A stretch of 64,000 nucleotides of DNA from JAAYAE01 sp963678395 (GTDB taxonomy: Bacteria; Bacillota; Negativicutes; Acidaminococcales; Acidaminococcaceae): NCBI GenBank assembly GCA_963678395.1, contig OY782827.1, positions 1-64,000 on the forward strand, given 5' to 3'. Under the pieces are notes generated by a model. The model saw nothing but the letters and a program-made list of their open reading frames with translations, did no database searches and was not told the origin of the DNA. The translations under genes and the position numbers were made by a program. Below, one piece after another: positions 57,291 to 64,000 of the stretch (position 1 is the stretch's first letter; each line of letters starts with the position of its first letter).

Positions 57291-58220
57291 TTATTTATTT
57301 GCTAAAACAAACATTAACTTAGTTAAAGCCGCTTCTAACGTCATTACTTCTCCGGATTCCACCCCTGCCTGTGCTGCCAAAATGCCCATAGGATACAAAG
57401 TTAAGTCAACACCGTCAAATAAGCACTGGCTTACACAAACCACACGGACACCCTTGTTAATCGCGCGTTTTATAGCTGGAAGAAAATTATTTGTAGCAGT
57501 ATCCACTCCTCCTGCACCAAAACATTCTAAAACAATACCCTTATTACCTTGGGCTACGGCAAAATCAATAATATCCGGTTTTAGTCCTGGGGTAATAATG
57601 ATAGCCATTACTCTAGGGTCTAGTCGTTCTTCTACCTTGAATTCTCCTAAAACTTCCCTAACAGGAAGATTTTTCTTTATGCCTGTTTTATCAAAAAACA
57701 AAACCGGTGTTTCATTAATGCTCTCAAAAGCATTAAAATTTTTAGCAAAAATTTTCTTTGCGCACTCTCCTTTAATTACCTTGTTGCCAAAAGCAATAAA
57801 TACTCCGAAAAGATTACTACTAGCTATAGTAAATGCTAACTCTAAATTGCTGCGAGCATCAGAATTGGCTAAATTAATTGGTACTTGTGAGCCAGTAAGC
57901 ACCACCGGTTTACCCAAATTAACAAGCATGTTGCTTAAGGCACTACTGGTATAAGCCATAGTATCTGTACCGTGAGTAATAACAAAGCCATCGTATTTAG
58001 TATAATTATTACCAATGAGTTTGGCCCATTTGCTCCAATTCTCCGGTTGCAGATTACTACTGTCCAATTTACAAACATCAGTAACTGTAATTTTGCACAG
58101 AGTCTTAATCTCCGGCACCCGCTCTATAAGGTCTTGCCCACTCAAAGAAGGGATCAAACCTTCTTCTGTTTCTTCGCAAGCAATGGTCCCTCCTGTAGTT
58201 AAAAATAAAATGTTTTTCAT
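57291..58220 (-). CDS. ansA: L-asparaginase
   Basis: This is a 309-residue amidase converting asparagine to aspartate and ammonia. The two active-site Thr motifs are LFLTTGGTIACEE at the N terminus and DGFVITHGTDTMAYTSSAL near 80, with TGSQVPI after it. No signal peptide is seen, so a cytoplasmic type I-like enzyme is likely. The ATG at 58220 follows AAAGGGTGA. Confidence 0.93.
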   Translation of the reverse strand: MKNILFLTTGGTIACEETEEGLIPSLSGQDLIERVPEIKTLCKITVTDVCKLDSSNLQPENWSKWAKLIGNNYTKYDGFVITHGTDTMAYTSSALSNMLVNLGKPVVLTGSQVPINLANSDARSNLELAFTIASSNLFGVFIAFGNKVIKGECAKKIFAKNFNAFESINETPVLFFDKTGIKKNLPVREVLGEFKVEERLDPRVMAIIITPGLKPDIIDFAVAQGNKGIVLECFGAGGVDTATNNFLPAIKRAINKGVRVVCVSQCLFDGVDLTLYPMGILAAQAGVESGEVMTLEAALTKLMFVLANK

Positions 58221-58232
58221 CTTAATCACCCT

Positions 58233-59582
58233 TTACTTAAATGCTATACTTTTCTGTTTTTCTAAAATATTTATAAAATAAAAATAGCCTATAGCTAAAA
58301 AAATTGAGGCCCCTATCCAACTTGCCGGACTCGCATAGCACATTCCCTTATATCCAAAATAATTGCCCAAAATAATTGCCGCACCACTACGAAAAATTAG
58401 CTCAATAAGGCCACTACCAAGGGGCATTATTGCTATGCCTAACCCTTGAGTTGCACTACGAAAGACAAAGATTTGACTTAAGAAAAAATAAAAAGGCACG
58501 GTAAGATGCAAATATAATAAACCCGACTCTACTACCTTCTTATCATAAGAACTTAAAAAAAGCATAATAATGTCTGAACCTAAAAAATAAATACCAACTG
58601 CGGCAATAAAGGAAAATCCAAACAAAATTTTTGAGCAGACCCCTACACCTTGACGAATTCTGTTAAATTTACGTGCCTCGTAGTTTTGTACCGTGTAAAC
58701 AGCTATGGCCAAGCCAATGGAAATCATCGGCTGCAAAGCCAACTGCTCAACTCGTCCTGCTGAAGTAAACCCAGCTATTATATCAGGCCCAAAAGAATTA
58801 CATACAGCTTGAAGCACCAAGATACCGGCCCCTAAAATAGCAAACTGCACTGCCATTGGTATGCCCATACGCAAATGTTCCCAAATAACGGGCCAAGTAA
58901 AATGCCAATCTTTTTTTTGTAAATGTAAAATGGGAAAATACTTGTAAATATACACTAAATACAAAAAGCCTGAAATACCTTCAGAAATAACTAGGGCTAT
59001 GGCCGAACCTCTGACACCCCACCTAAAATATACAATAAAAACTAATGCTAAAATAATATTTACAAGTGATGCCAAAATTAAAAAATATAGTGGCGTCTTA
59101 CTATCACCCAAAGCCCGCATTAAAGAGGCAAGTAAATTATATAAGGTCATTGCTCCAATACCATACAGTAAGATGCTAATATAAACATGTGCATTAACAA
59201 AAATGGTTTCCGGAACATTCATCATTTCTAACAAAGGTTCAATACCTATAGCTGTTAAGGCCATAAAGAAAACGGTGTATAAAACTCCCAAAACCACAGA
59301 AACAGCTGCTGATTTTCTAACTCCAGGCATATCTCCTGCACCAAAACGTTGCCCTGTCACTACAGCTAAACCACCTGTCATACCAACGGTAGCTCCCATA
59401 GCAACCATAAAAATAGGAATAGTTGCACCAACTGCCGCTAAAGCATCAACACCTAGGGTACGCCCTACGATAATCACATCTGCAATATTATACATTTGCT
59501 GAAAAACATTTCCGATAAATAACGGTAATGTAAAAGCCAGTATTACTTTCAGAGGGTTCCCCTCTGTCATATTCGTAATCAA
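58233..59582 (-). CDS. MATE-family multidrug/cation antiporter
   Basis: This is a 449-residue inner-membrane exporter with twelve predicted helices. Typical segments are TLPLFIGNVFQQMYNIADVI near 18 and GAMTLYNLLASLMRALGDSK near 138, with FTSAGRVEQLALQPMISIG in the second half. The TTG start at 59582 has GAAGG seven bases upstream; the internal ATG at 59570 is further away. Confidence 0.92.
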   Translation of the reverse strand: MITNMTEGNPLKVILAFTLPLFIGNVFQQMYNIADVIIVGRTLGVDALAAVGATIPIFMVAMGATVGMTGGLAVVTGQRFGAGDMPGVRKSAAVSVVLGVLYTVFFMALTAIGIEPLLEMMNVPETIFVNAHVYISILLYGIGAMTLYNLLASLMRALGDSKTPLYFLILASLVNIILALVFIVYFRWGVRGSAIALVISEGISGFLYLVYIYKYFPILHLQKKDWHFTWPVIWEHLRMGIPMAVQFAILGAGILVLQAVCNSFGPDIIAGFTSAGRVEQLALQPMISIGLAIAVYTVQNYEARKFNRIRQGVGVCSKILFGFSFIAAVGIYFLGSDIIMLFLSSYDKKVVESGLLYLHLTVPFYFFLSQIFVFRSATQGLGIAIMPLGSGLIELIFRSGAAIILGNYFGYKGMCYASPASWIGASIFLAIGYFYFINILEKQKSIAFK

Positions 59583-59631
59583 TAAATAACCTTCTTTTTC
59601 TAACTTTTGTGGTTCTAATTATATCATATAT

Positions 59632-59660
59632 TTGAATTTTAATTGTTTTTATATTATGAT
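59632..59660 (+). promoter_or_regulatory. Promoter for the M48 protease gene
   Basis: TTGAAT (59632-59637) and TATGAT (59655-59660) are spaced by 17 bases. Transcription would start around 59667, just before the 17-G run. Confidence 0.6.
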
Positions 59661-59674
59661 TAGGTCAAGAAAAC

Positions 59675-59691
59675 GGGGGGGGGGGGGGGGG
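59675..59691 (+). repeat. 17-base G tract in the 5' leader of the M48 gene
   Basis: Seventeen consecutive G lie between the promoter and the ATG, ending nine bases before the start codon, where the ribosome site should be. No other ribosome site is present, so the tract itself would act as one. Long mononucleotide runs of this kind change length by slippage in phase-variable genes. Confidence 0.85.
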
Positions 59692-59700
59692 AATATAATA

Positions 59701-60834
59701 ATGAAATTTACTATGCACAAAAAACTTTTACGTTACTCTTTAAGTATGCTGCTTGGCATAACTTTTACTACAAGCACATTAACTCCGCGCCCATCTGAAG
59801 CTTTTGATACTGTTTCAGCTCTTGGCTCTCTTATTGGGCTAGGGGGCCAATATGCCTATCTAAACAAGCAAGTAGATTATATAAATAACGACGAAAAAGG
59901 CCGAGAAAAATATCTTGATCAAGTTAAAGAAAAAGTGGGCGTCAGTGAAGAACCCCGGGCTAATGCCATGCTTGACGATATTATGCAAAGATTATCTGCA
60001 GCCATAGCACAAACTGACCCCTCAATCCAAGAAAAGCCTTATAATTATTTTGTCAACAAAGAAAAAACCTTTAATGCTTTTTGTACTTTAGGCCATAACC
60101 TAAGCGTTAATATAGGTCTATTTGATTTGTTAAACTATAATGAAGATGAAATTGCCCTTGTTGTTGCCCACGAAATGGGACATGGGCAACACAACGATCC
60201 AGCTAATGGTGTAAAAAAGGCTCTACCCTTACAAGTATTAGTAGTCCTATACCAGTCACAAAACGTTGATGCCATTTCAATTATAGGGGCTAATGTTATT
60301 GCTAATATAGGTAATGCCAAAAGTGTGACCCTCCCTATGGAAAAAGCCGCTGACGAAAAAGCTTTTCAATATATTGAAGCTGCAGGTTATAACATAGGTG
60401 CAGGAGCTGCCACCTGGCAACGTGTATTAGAGAAAATGGGAGAAAACAAAACTAATTTTATTAGTGAAATTTTTAACCCTGCAGATCATCCTGGAAATGT
60501 TGCACGCCGTGATAAATATAATGCCAAAATTACCTCCTATAGTAACAATAAAGTTAAAGTAAATAGCAAAAATGGTCTTATCACAATTAATGACCATGTT
60601 TTTTGCACTCCAGCCCCTCTCCCTTCCATTAGCACCTTGGAAAGAGCTTATCTCATCGCAGGTAACTTGTCCAAAATCTATCATGAAAAAACTATACAAA
60701 ACCCCATTGCCTCCTTTAGTGAAGGTAGCATTTGGTTAAATGATGAAGCCATAATGCAAGTTACTGCCAATGATAACGCCAATGAATTACTTGCTAACCT
60801 TAATACTGCAAATGAAACTTCCTATCCTAAATAA
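59701..60834 (+). CDS. M48-family zinc metalloprotease, secreted
   Basis: This is a 377-residue periplasmic protease. A signal peptide (LLRYSLSMLLGITFTTSTLT) starts the protein. The zinc site is VVAHEMGHGQHND near 160, and the third ligand is likely the Glu in MEKAADEKAFQYIE near 215. FNPADHPGNVARRDKY follows, as in BepA/YfgC-like proteins, although the TPR tail is absent. Possible roles are quality control of outer-membrane proteins. The ATG at 59701 is preceded by the G tract. Confidence 0.88.
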   Translation: MKFTMHKKLLRYSLSMLLGITFTTSTLTPRPSEAFDTVSALGSLIGLGGQYAYLNKQVDYINNDEKGREKYLDQVKEKVGVSEEPRANAMLDDIMQRLSAAIAQTDPSIQEKPYNYFVNKEKTFNAFCTLGHNLSVNIGLFDLLNYNEDEIALVVAHEMGHGQHNDPANGVKKALPLQVLVVLYQSQNVDAISIIGANVIANIGNAKSVTLPMEKAADEKAFQYIEAAGYNIGAGAATWQRVLEKMGENKTNFISEIFNPADHPGNVARRDKYNAKITSYSNNKVKVNSKNGLITINDHVFCTPAPLPSISTLERAYLIAGNLSKIYHEKTIQNPIASFSEGSIWLNDEAIMQVTANDNANELLANLNTANETSYPK

Positions 60835-60915
60835 AGAAAATCTCTACAACTAAAACCGGCAGCAAAGGATATTTTAGACAAAAAGTTGATGCTGCTTTAG
60901 GTGAAAAATAAATTT

Positions 60916-60965
60916 TAAAAATAATAAGACCTGCGCTTATACGGCGCAGGTCTTATTATTTTTAC
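60916..60965. terminator. Bidirectional terminator between M48 and FAH genes
   Basis: AATAATAAGACCTGCGC and GCGCAGGTCTTATTATT are perfectly complementary over 17 bases around a 7-base loop, with flanking A and T runs. It overlaps the original stop of the FAH gene. Confidence 0.93.
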
Positions 60966-61003
60966 TTACTTACAACATTTTCAAGTTTGCCTATTCCCTC
61001 AAT

Positions 61004-61717
61004 TTATATAGCAACTACATCTCCGGGAAGCATCTCTCCATCACCATGCGGTGTTCCTGTTAAAATTAAATCACCTGCATCCAAAGTCATATTTTGAGAA
61101 ATATAACTCAATAGTTCGTAAGGAGTATAAACCATTTCACTAGTGCGAGCTTCTTGTTTTAATTCACCATTTAAATATGATTTTATTGCCAAAGCCTGAG
61201 GATCCAAGTTAGTTTCTAACCATGGTCCTAATGGACAAAAGGTGTCAAAAGATTTGCAGCGCAGCCATTGTTTATCTTGTAGCTGCAAATCTCTCGCTGT
61301 TACATCATTAGCACAAGTATAACCTAAAATATATTGGTAAGCTTGCTCCGGCGTAATATTATGCATCTTACGTTTAATAACGATATCTAATTCTGCTTCA
61401 TAAACCAACCTACTTGTCTGATCGGGATAAATGATAGTCTCGTTCATTCCAATGATAGTATGTGCTGCTTTACCAAATAAAATCGGCTCATGAGCATATT
61501 CAAAAGTTATTTCTTTAGAATGCTTTTTGTAGTTAGAACCTACACAAATTATTTGCTTAGGTACACATGGTGCCAACAAATGCACCTCAGCCAAAGGAAA
61601 AACATCATCTGTTAACTGCCAGAATGTCTCCAAAGATCCAGACACCGCTCTTACGTTCTCTTCTTCGATAACACCTATTCTATCAATACCTCTAACTTTA
61701 AATCGTACAACCCTCAT
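61004..61717 (-). CDS. Fumarylacetoacetate hydrolase-family protein, slightly truncated
   Basis: This is a 237-residue cytoplasmic protein of the FAH fold, which cleaves or decarboxylates 2-oxo acids with a metal. Motifs are CVGSNYKKH near 58, EAELDIVIKRKM near 107, GYTCANDVTARDLQ near 130 and ILTGTPHGDGEMLPGD near 218. A TAA interrupts it after VVAI; the same frame then continues for 13 residues (IEGIGKLENVVSK) to a TAA at 60962-60964, the expected family end. The early stop removes only the last strand, so activity may remain. Confidence 0.85.
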   Translation of the reverse strand: MRVVRFKVRGIDRIGVIEEENVRAVSGSLETFWQLTDDVFPLAEVHLLAPCVPKQIICVGSNYKKHSKEITFEYAHEPILFGKAAHTIIGMNETIIYPDQTSRLVYEAELDIVIKRKMHNITPEQAYQYILGYTCANDVTARDLQLQDKQWLRCKSFDTFCPLGPWLETNLDPQALAIKSYLNGELKQEARTSEMVYTPYELLSYISQNMTLDAGDLILTGTPHGDGEMLPGDVVAI

Positions 61718-61718
61718 T

Positions 61719-62501
61719 TTATTCGCCTTCCTTGATTACCATTCGTTTTCTTTCCTTGAAATATACCGGTTGCAAATTGCAACTTTGTGCAATTTGCAAA
61801 GCTTCCTGCATTCTTCTGCCAACATGCTCGGAATAATGTGCATCACTACCCAGAGTAACGTAACGTCCCCCCAGTTCTTGAAATCTTTTATATAAAACTA
61901 TCAAATTCTCTGCTGCGCCGTCCAAATCTAAACGACGGGTATTGATTTCAATAGCCTTATCACCGTTAATGAGTAAACTGAAAACTTGATCCCAAAGTTG
62001 ACTGTGCTCACTGTAATGTAAATTTTGATCCTCATAGGGCATATAACGGCTAATATAGTCAATGTGTCCATAGGTATCAAAATCCTTATACAACTGCAAA
62101 CACGCTACGGAGTCTTCCAAATATTCCTTCACTGCCTCTTGTTTACTCAGCCCTTCATATGATGTAGGCTCATACATATCACGCCCGTGCATACAGTGCA
62201 TGGATGCAATAACTTCATCAAAAGGATAGGCTTTTATAGTTTTGTTATCCATTAAGGCTACATGCTGTTGCATGCCGACCTCAATACCCAAAAGCACAGT
62301 TTCAGAACGATATTTATTGTTTTTAGCAAAGTAATCTTTTAAATTAAATTGAAATTCTTCTGGATTAGTAGGATAATCTCTATCCCAATGTTCTGTTAAA
62401 ATCATTCCTATACGAGCCATTTTAGCAGCCTCCATTGCTTCCACAATAGTTTGCGCTGCATCACAAGAATAATCCGCATGCATATGTGTATCAAATAACA
62501 T
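61719..62501 (-). CDS. PHP-domain phosphatase (histidinol-phosphatase-like)
   Basis: This is a 260-residue metal-dependent phosphatase. The PHP motifs are FDTHMHADYSCDA at residue 3, LTEHWDRDY near 35, GIEVGMQQH near 72, DTYGHIDYISRY near 142 and LGSDAHYSEHVGRR near 215. HisK-type histidinol phosphatases share this layout, but no his genes are nearby, so another sugar or amino-alcohol phosphate is possible. It ends one base before the FAH gene. Confidence 0.85.
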   Translation of the reverse strand: MLFDTHMHADYSCDAAQTIVEAMEAAKMARIGMILTEHWDRDYPTNPEEFQFNLKDYFAKNNKYRSETVLLGIEVGMQQHVALMDNKTIKAYPFDEVIASMHCMHGRDMYEPTSYEGLSKQEAVKEYLEDSVACLQLYKDFDTYGHIDYISRYMPYEDQNLHYSEHSQLWDQVFSLLINGDKAIEINTRRLDLDGAAENLIVLYKRFQELGGRYVTLGSDAHYSEHVGRRMQEALQIAQSCNLQPVYFKERKRMVIKEGE

Positions 62502-62554
62502 ATTTAAGAATCCTTTCGTAAACTTTAGGACGTTAAAGTACGAGCAAAATCACC

Positions 62555-63661
62555 TTAGACATTAAATCTAAACTCTACAACATCCCCGTCTTGCATAACA
62601 TATTCTTTGCCTTCAAGACGCACCAAACCTTTTTCTTTAGCTGCCGCTTTGGATCCACAGGCCACTAAATCTTTATATGAAACTATTTCAGCTCTAATAA
62701 AACCCTTCTCAAAATCAGTATGAATCTTGCCTGCTGCTTGAGGTGCTTTATATCCTTGTACAATAGTCCAAGCCCTTGATTCTATTTCCCCCGCTGTTAG
62801 AAAAGTCATCAAGCCTAAAAGCTTAAATCCCGCCTTAATCAAACGATCCAAACCAGCTTCTTCAAGTCCTGCCATTTCTAAATACTCTTTTGCCTCGTCT
62901 ACCGGTAACTCCGCGATTTCCGCCTCCACTCTAGTAGAGACAACTATAGTATCAGAATGATCCTCAACTGCATATTTTTCTACTGCCTGCACATGAACAT
63001 TAGCAGAAGCATCGGCGGCTTCATCTTCACCAACGTTAGCAACATAAAGAACTGGTTTCATGGTTAATAGCTGCAACTCACTTAAAAAAAGCTTTTCGTC
63101 TTTTGTTAATTCTATGCGTCTAGCAGGTATCGCTTCACCCAATGCAGCCAGCACTTTTTCTACAAGCTCTATTTTTGCAGGGATTGTTTTATCTCCTGCC
63201 TTGCCTAATTTTCTTAAACGAGTGATCGTCTTTTCAACTGTTTCTAAATCTGCCAAGCATAATTCTGTATTAATAATTTCTATATCCCTTACTGGATCAA
63301 TACTACCTTCTACATGAGTAACATTGCCGTCTTCAAAACAACGTACTACCTGCGCAATAGCATCTACTTCTCGTATATGTGCCAAAAACTTATTGCCTAA
63401 CCCTTCGCCCTTGGAGGCCCCTTTTACCAAACCTGCTATATCTACAAAGCGCATACCTGCAGGCACAATTTTTTTAGATTTAAACATATCGCTGAGTACT
63501 TGTAGCCGTTCATCAGGCACATCCACAACCCCTACATTAGGTTCTATTGTACAAAAAGGGTAATTGGCTGCTTCCGCCCCTGCCTTCGTTATAGCATTAA
63601 ACAATGTGCTTTTACCTACATTTGGCAGGCCCACAATTCCCATTTCTAAATTCGTACTCAC
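62555..63661 (-). CDS. ychF: Redox-regulated ATPase YchF
   Basis: This is a 368-residue Obg-like ATPase that associates with ribosomes and affects oxidative-stress response. It has P-loop GIVGLPNVGKSTLFNAI, the switch region RFVDIAGLVKGASKGEGLGN near 75, the NxxE motif ANVGEDEA in place of NKxD, and a C-terminal TGS domain (LMTFLTAGEIESRAWTI ... GKIHTDFEKGFIRAEI). The GTG at 63661 is preferred because GGAG lies eight bases upstream. Confidence 0.95.
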   Translation of the reverse strand: MSTNLEMGIVGLPNVGKSTLFNAITKAGAEAANYPFCTIEPNVGVVDVPDERLQVLSDMFKSKKIVPAGMRFVDIAGLVKGASKGEGLGNKFLAHIREVDAIAQVVRCFEDGNVTHVEGSIDPVRDIEIINTELCLADLETVEKTITRLRKLGKAGDKTIPAKIELVEKVLAALGEAIPARRIELTKDEKLFLSELQLLTMKPVLYVANVGEDEAADASANVHVQAVEKYAVEDHSDTIVVSTRVEAEIAELPVDEAKEYLEMAGLEEAGLDRLIKAGFKLLGLMTFLTAGEIESRAWTIVQGYKAPQAAGKIHTDFEKGFIRAEIVSYKDLVACGSKAAAKEKGLVRLEGKEYVMQDGDVVEFRFNV

Positions 63662-63813
63662 AAACATCGCTCCTTTAATAATCTCTATTGTCTAATTTTA
63701 CCTTAAATTGAAAATTTTTGCACTGTAAAATTGATTTTTTTGGGCAATAATATTTTTCTTGCTTTTGATAATGTTACCACGCTAGCTTTTCCTGAAATCT
63801 ACTCACTACAGAT

Positions 63814-64000
63814 TATATTACATTTTTATTATAATCCCGCAACCTTTTTGTGTACTCAGCCAAGCCTAGCCATTGGTTCATTTTATAGCCAACATTTTCT
63901 AAGATACCCACAAAAACAAAGCCCATATTTTTACAAAACTTAGCACTAGTGGCATTGTTACTACTAATACAAGCTACAGCAGTAGCGTAAGGATACTTTT
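63814..64000 (-). CDS. GNAT N-acetyltransferase, C-terminal part
   Basis: The last 61 codons of a leftward gene enter from the window edge. SSNNATSAKFCKNMGFVFVG and then LENVGYKMNQWLGLAEY match the end of phosphinothricin-type GNAT acetyltransferases (acetyl-CoA-dependent N-acetylation). The start and acetyl-CoA loop lie outside the window. Confidence 0.75.

Noticed and set aside
57037..57954. 305-codon plus-strand frame opposite asparaginase and tautomerase
   Set aside because: It spans two real genes and a terminator on the other strand and shows no domain.
1..64000. CRISPR arrays, tRNA or rRNA genes, prophage
   Set aside because: No regularly spaced repeats, no tRNA T-loop/anticodon arrangement, no rRNA-like sequence and no phage structural genes were seen.

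Overview
The window looks like chromosomal DNA from a Gram-negative member of the Firmicutes, most likely class Negativicutes. Low G+C, strong GGAGG-type ribosome sites, clostridial-style aromatic and pantothenate operons and PHP, M20 and MATE genes all point to Firmicutes. A TonB-dependent receptor, tonB/exbBD relics, a heptosyltransferase and a VirK/YbjX protein imply an outer membrane with LPS. I found no rRNA, tRNA, CRISPR array or prophage.

Layout. 1-603 and 26299-27537 hold two inverted, apparently identical copies of one IS3-family element, enclosing about 25.7 kb. 0.6-9.1 kb: a DUF3100 permease with an M20 amidohydrolase, cysE, a GltD-like flavoprotein, an alanine/glycine symporter, a broken CHAD gene and a small mechanosensitive channel. 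9.2-18.8 kb: a complete operon from DAHP to chorismate, then to phenylpyruvate (pheA) and hydroxyphenylpyruvate (tyrA). Its leader carries a promoter, an operator-like palindrome, a 45-codon Phe/Tyr-rich leader peptide and an intrinsic terminator, which is a classical attenuator layout. 18.9-26.2 kb: a TauE-type permease, a secreted protein, Mrp, a candidate non-coding RNA, a large multidomain cyclic-di-GMP protein, a possible 6S-like RNA and a PHP phosphoesterase.

27.7-31.9 kb: an ArnT-like glycosyltransferase next to a two-component system. 32.2-38.8 kb: an amino-acid permease relic, a GIY-YIG gene, and a peptide-uptake operon (dppB, a chimeric dppC'-'dppD, dppF) followed by two M20 amidohydrolases. 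39.1-41 kb: a D-2-hydroxyacid dehydrogenase and an alpha/beta hydrolase. 41.2-48.5 kb: one heme/siderophore uptake operon (binding protein, permease, ATPase, flavodoxin, TonB-dependent receptor, exbB, exbD, tonB) behind a promoter with an unusual repeated palindrome. 48.6-53.8 kb: a membrane OB-fold-like protein, heptosyltransferase, VirK/YbjX and two tandem GTPases. 53.9-56.8 kb: panD-panC-panB and a probable PanG. 57-64 kb: tautomerase, asparaginase, MATE pump, an M48 protease behind a 17-G tract, FAH-family hydrolase, PHP protein, ychF and the end of a GNAT gene.

The striking global feature is the number of lesions: about seventeen frameshifts, two in-frame stops in tonB, one early stop and one deletion fusion. 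Most frameshifts sit in A/T or G/C runs, which suggests sequencing error in part. The tonB-exbB-exbD cluster and the dppC'-'dppD chimera look more like real decay. Gene limits for broken genes are given as the inferred ancestral gene.
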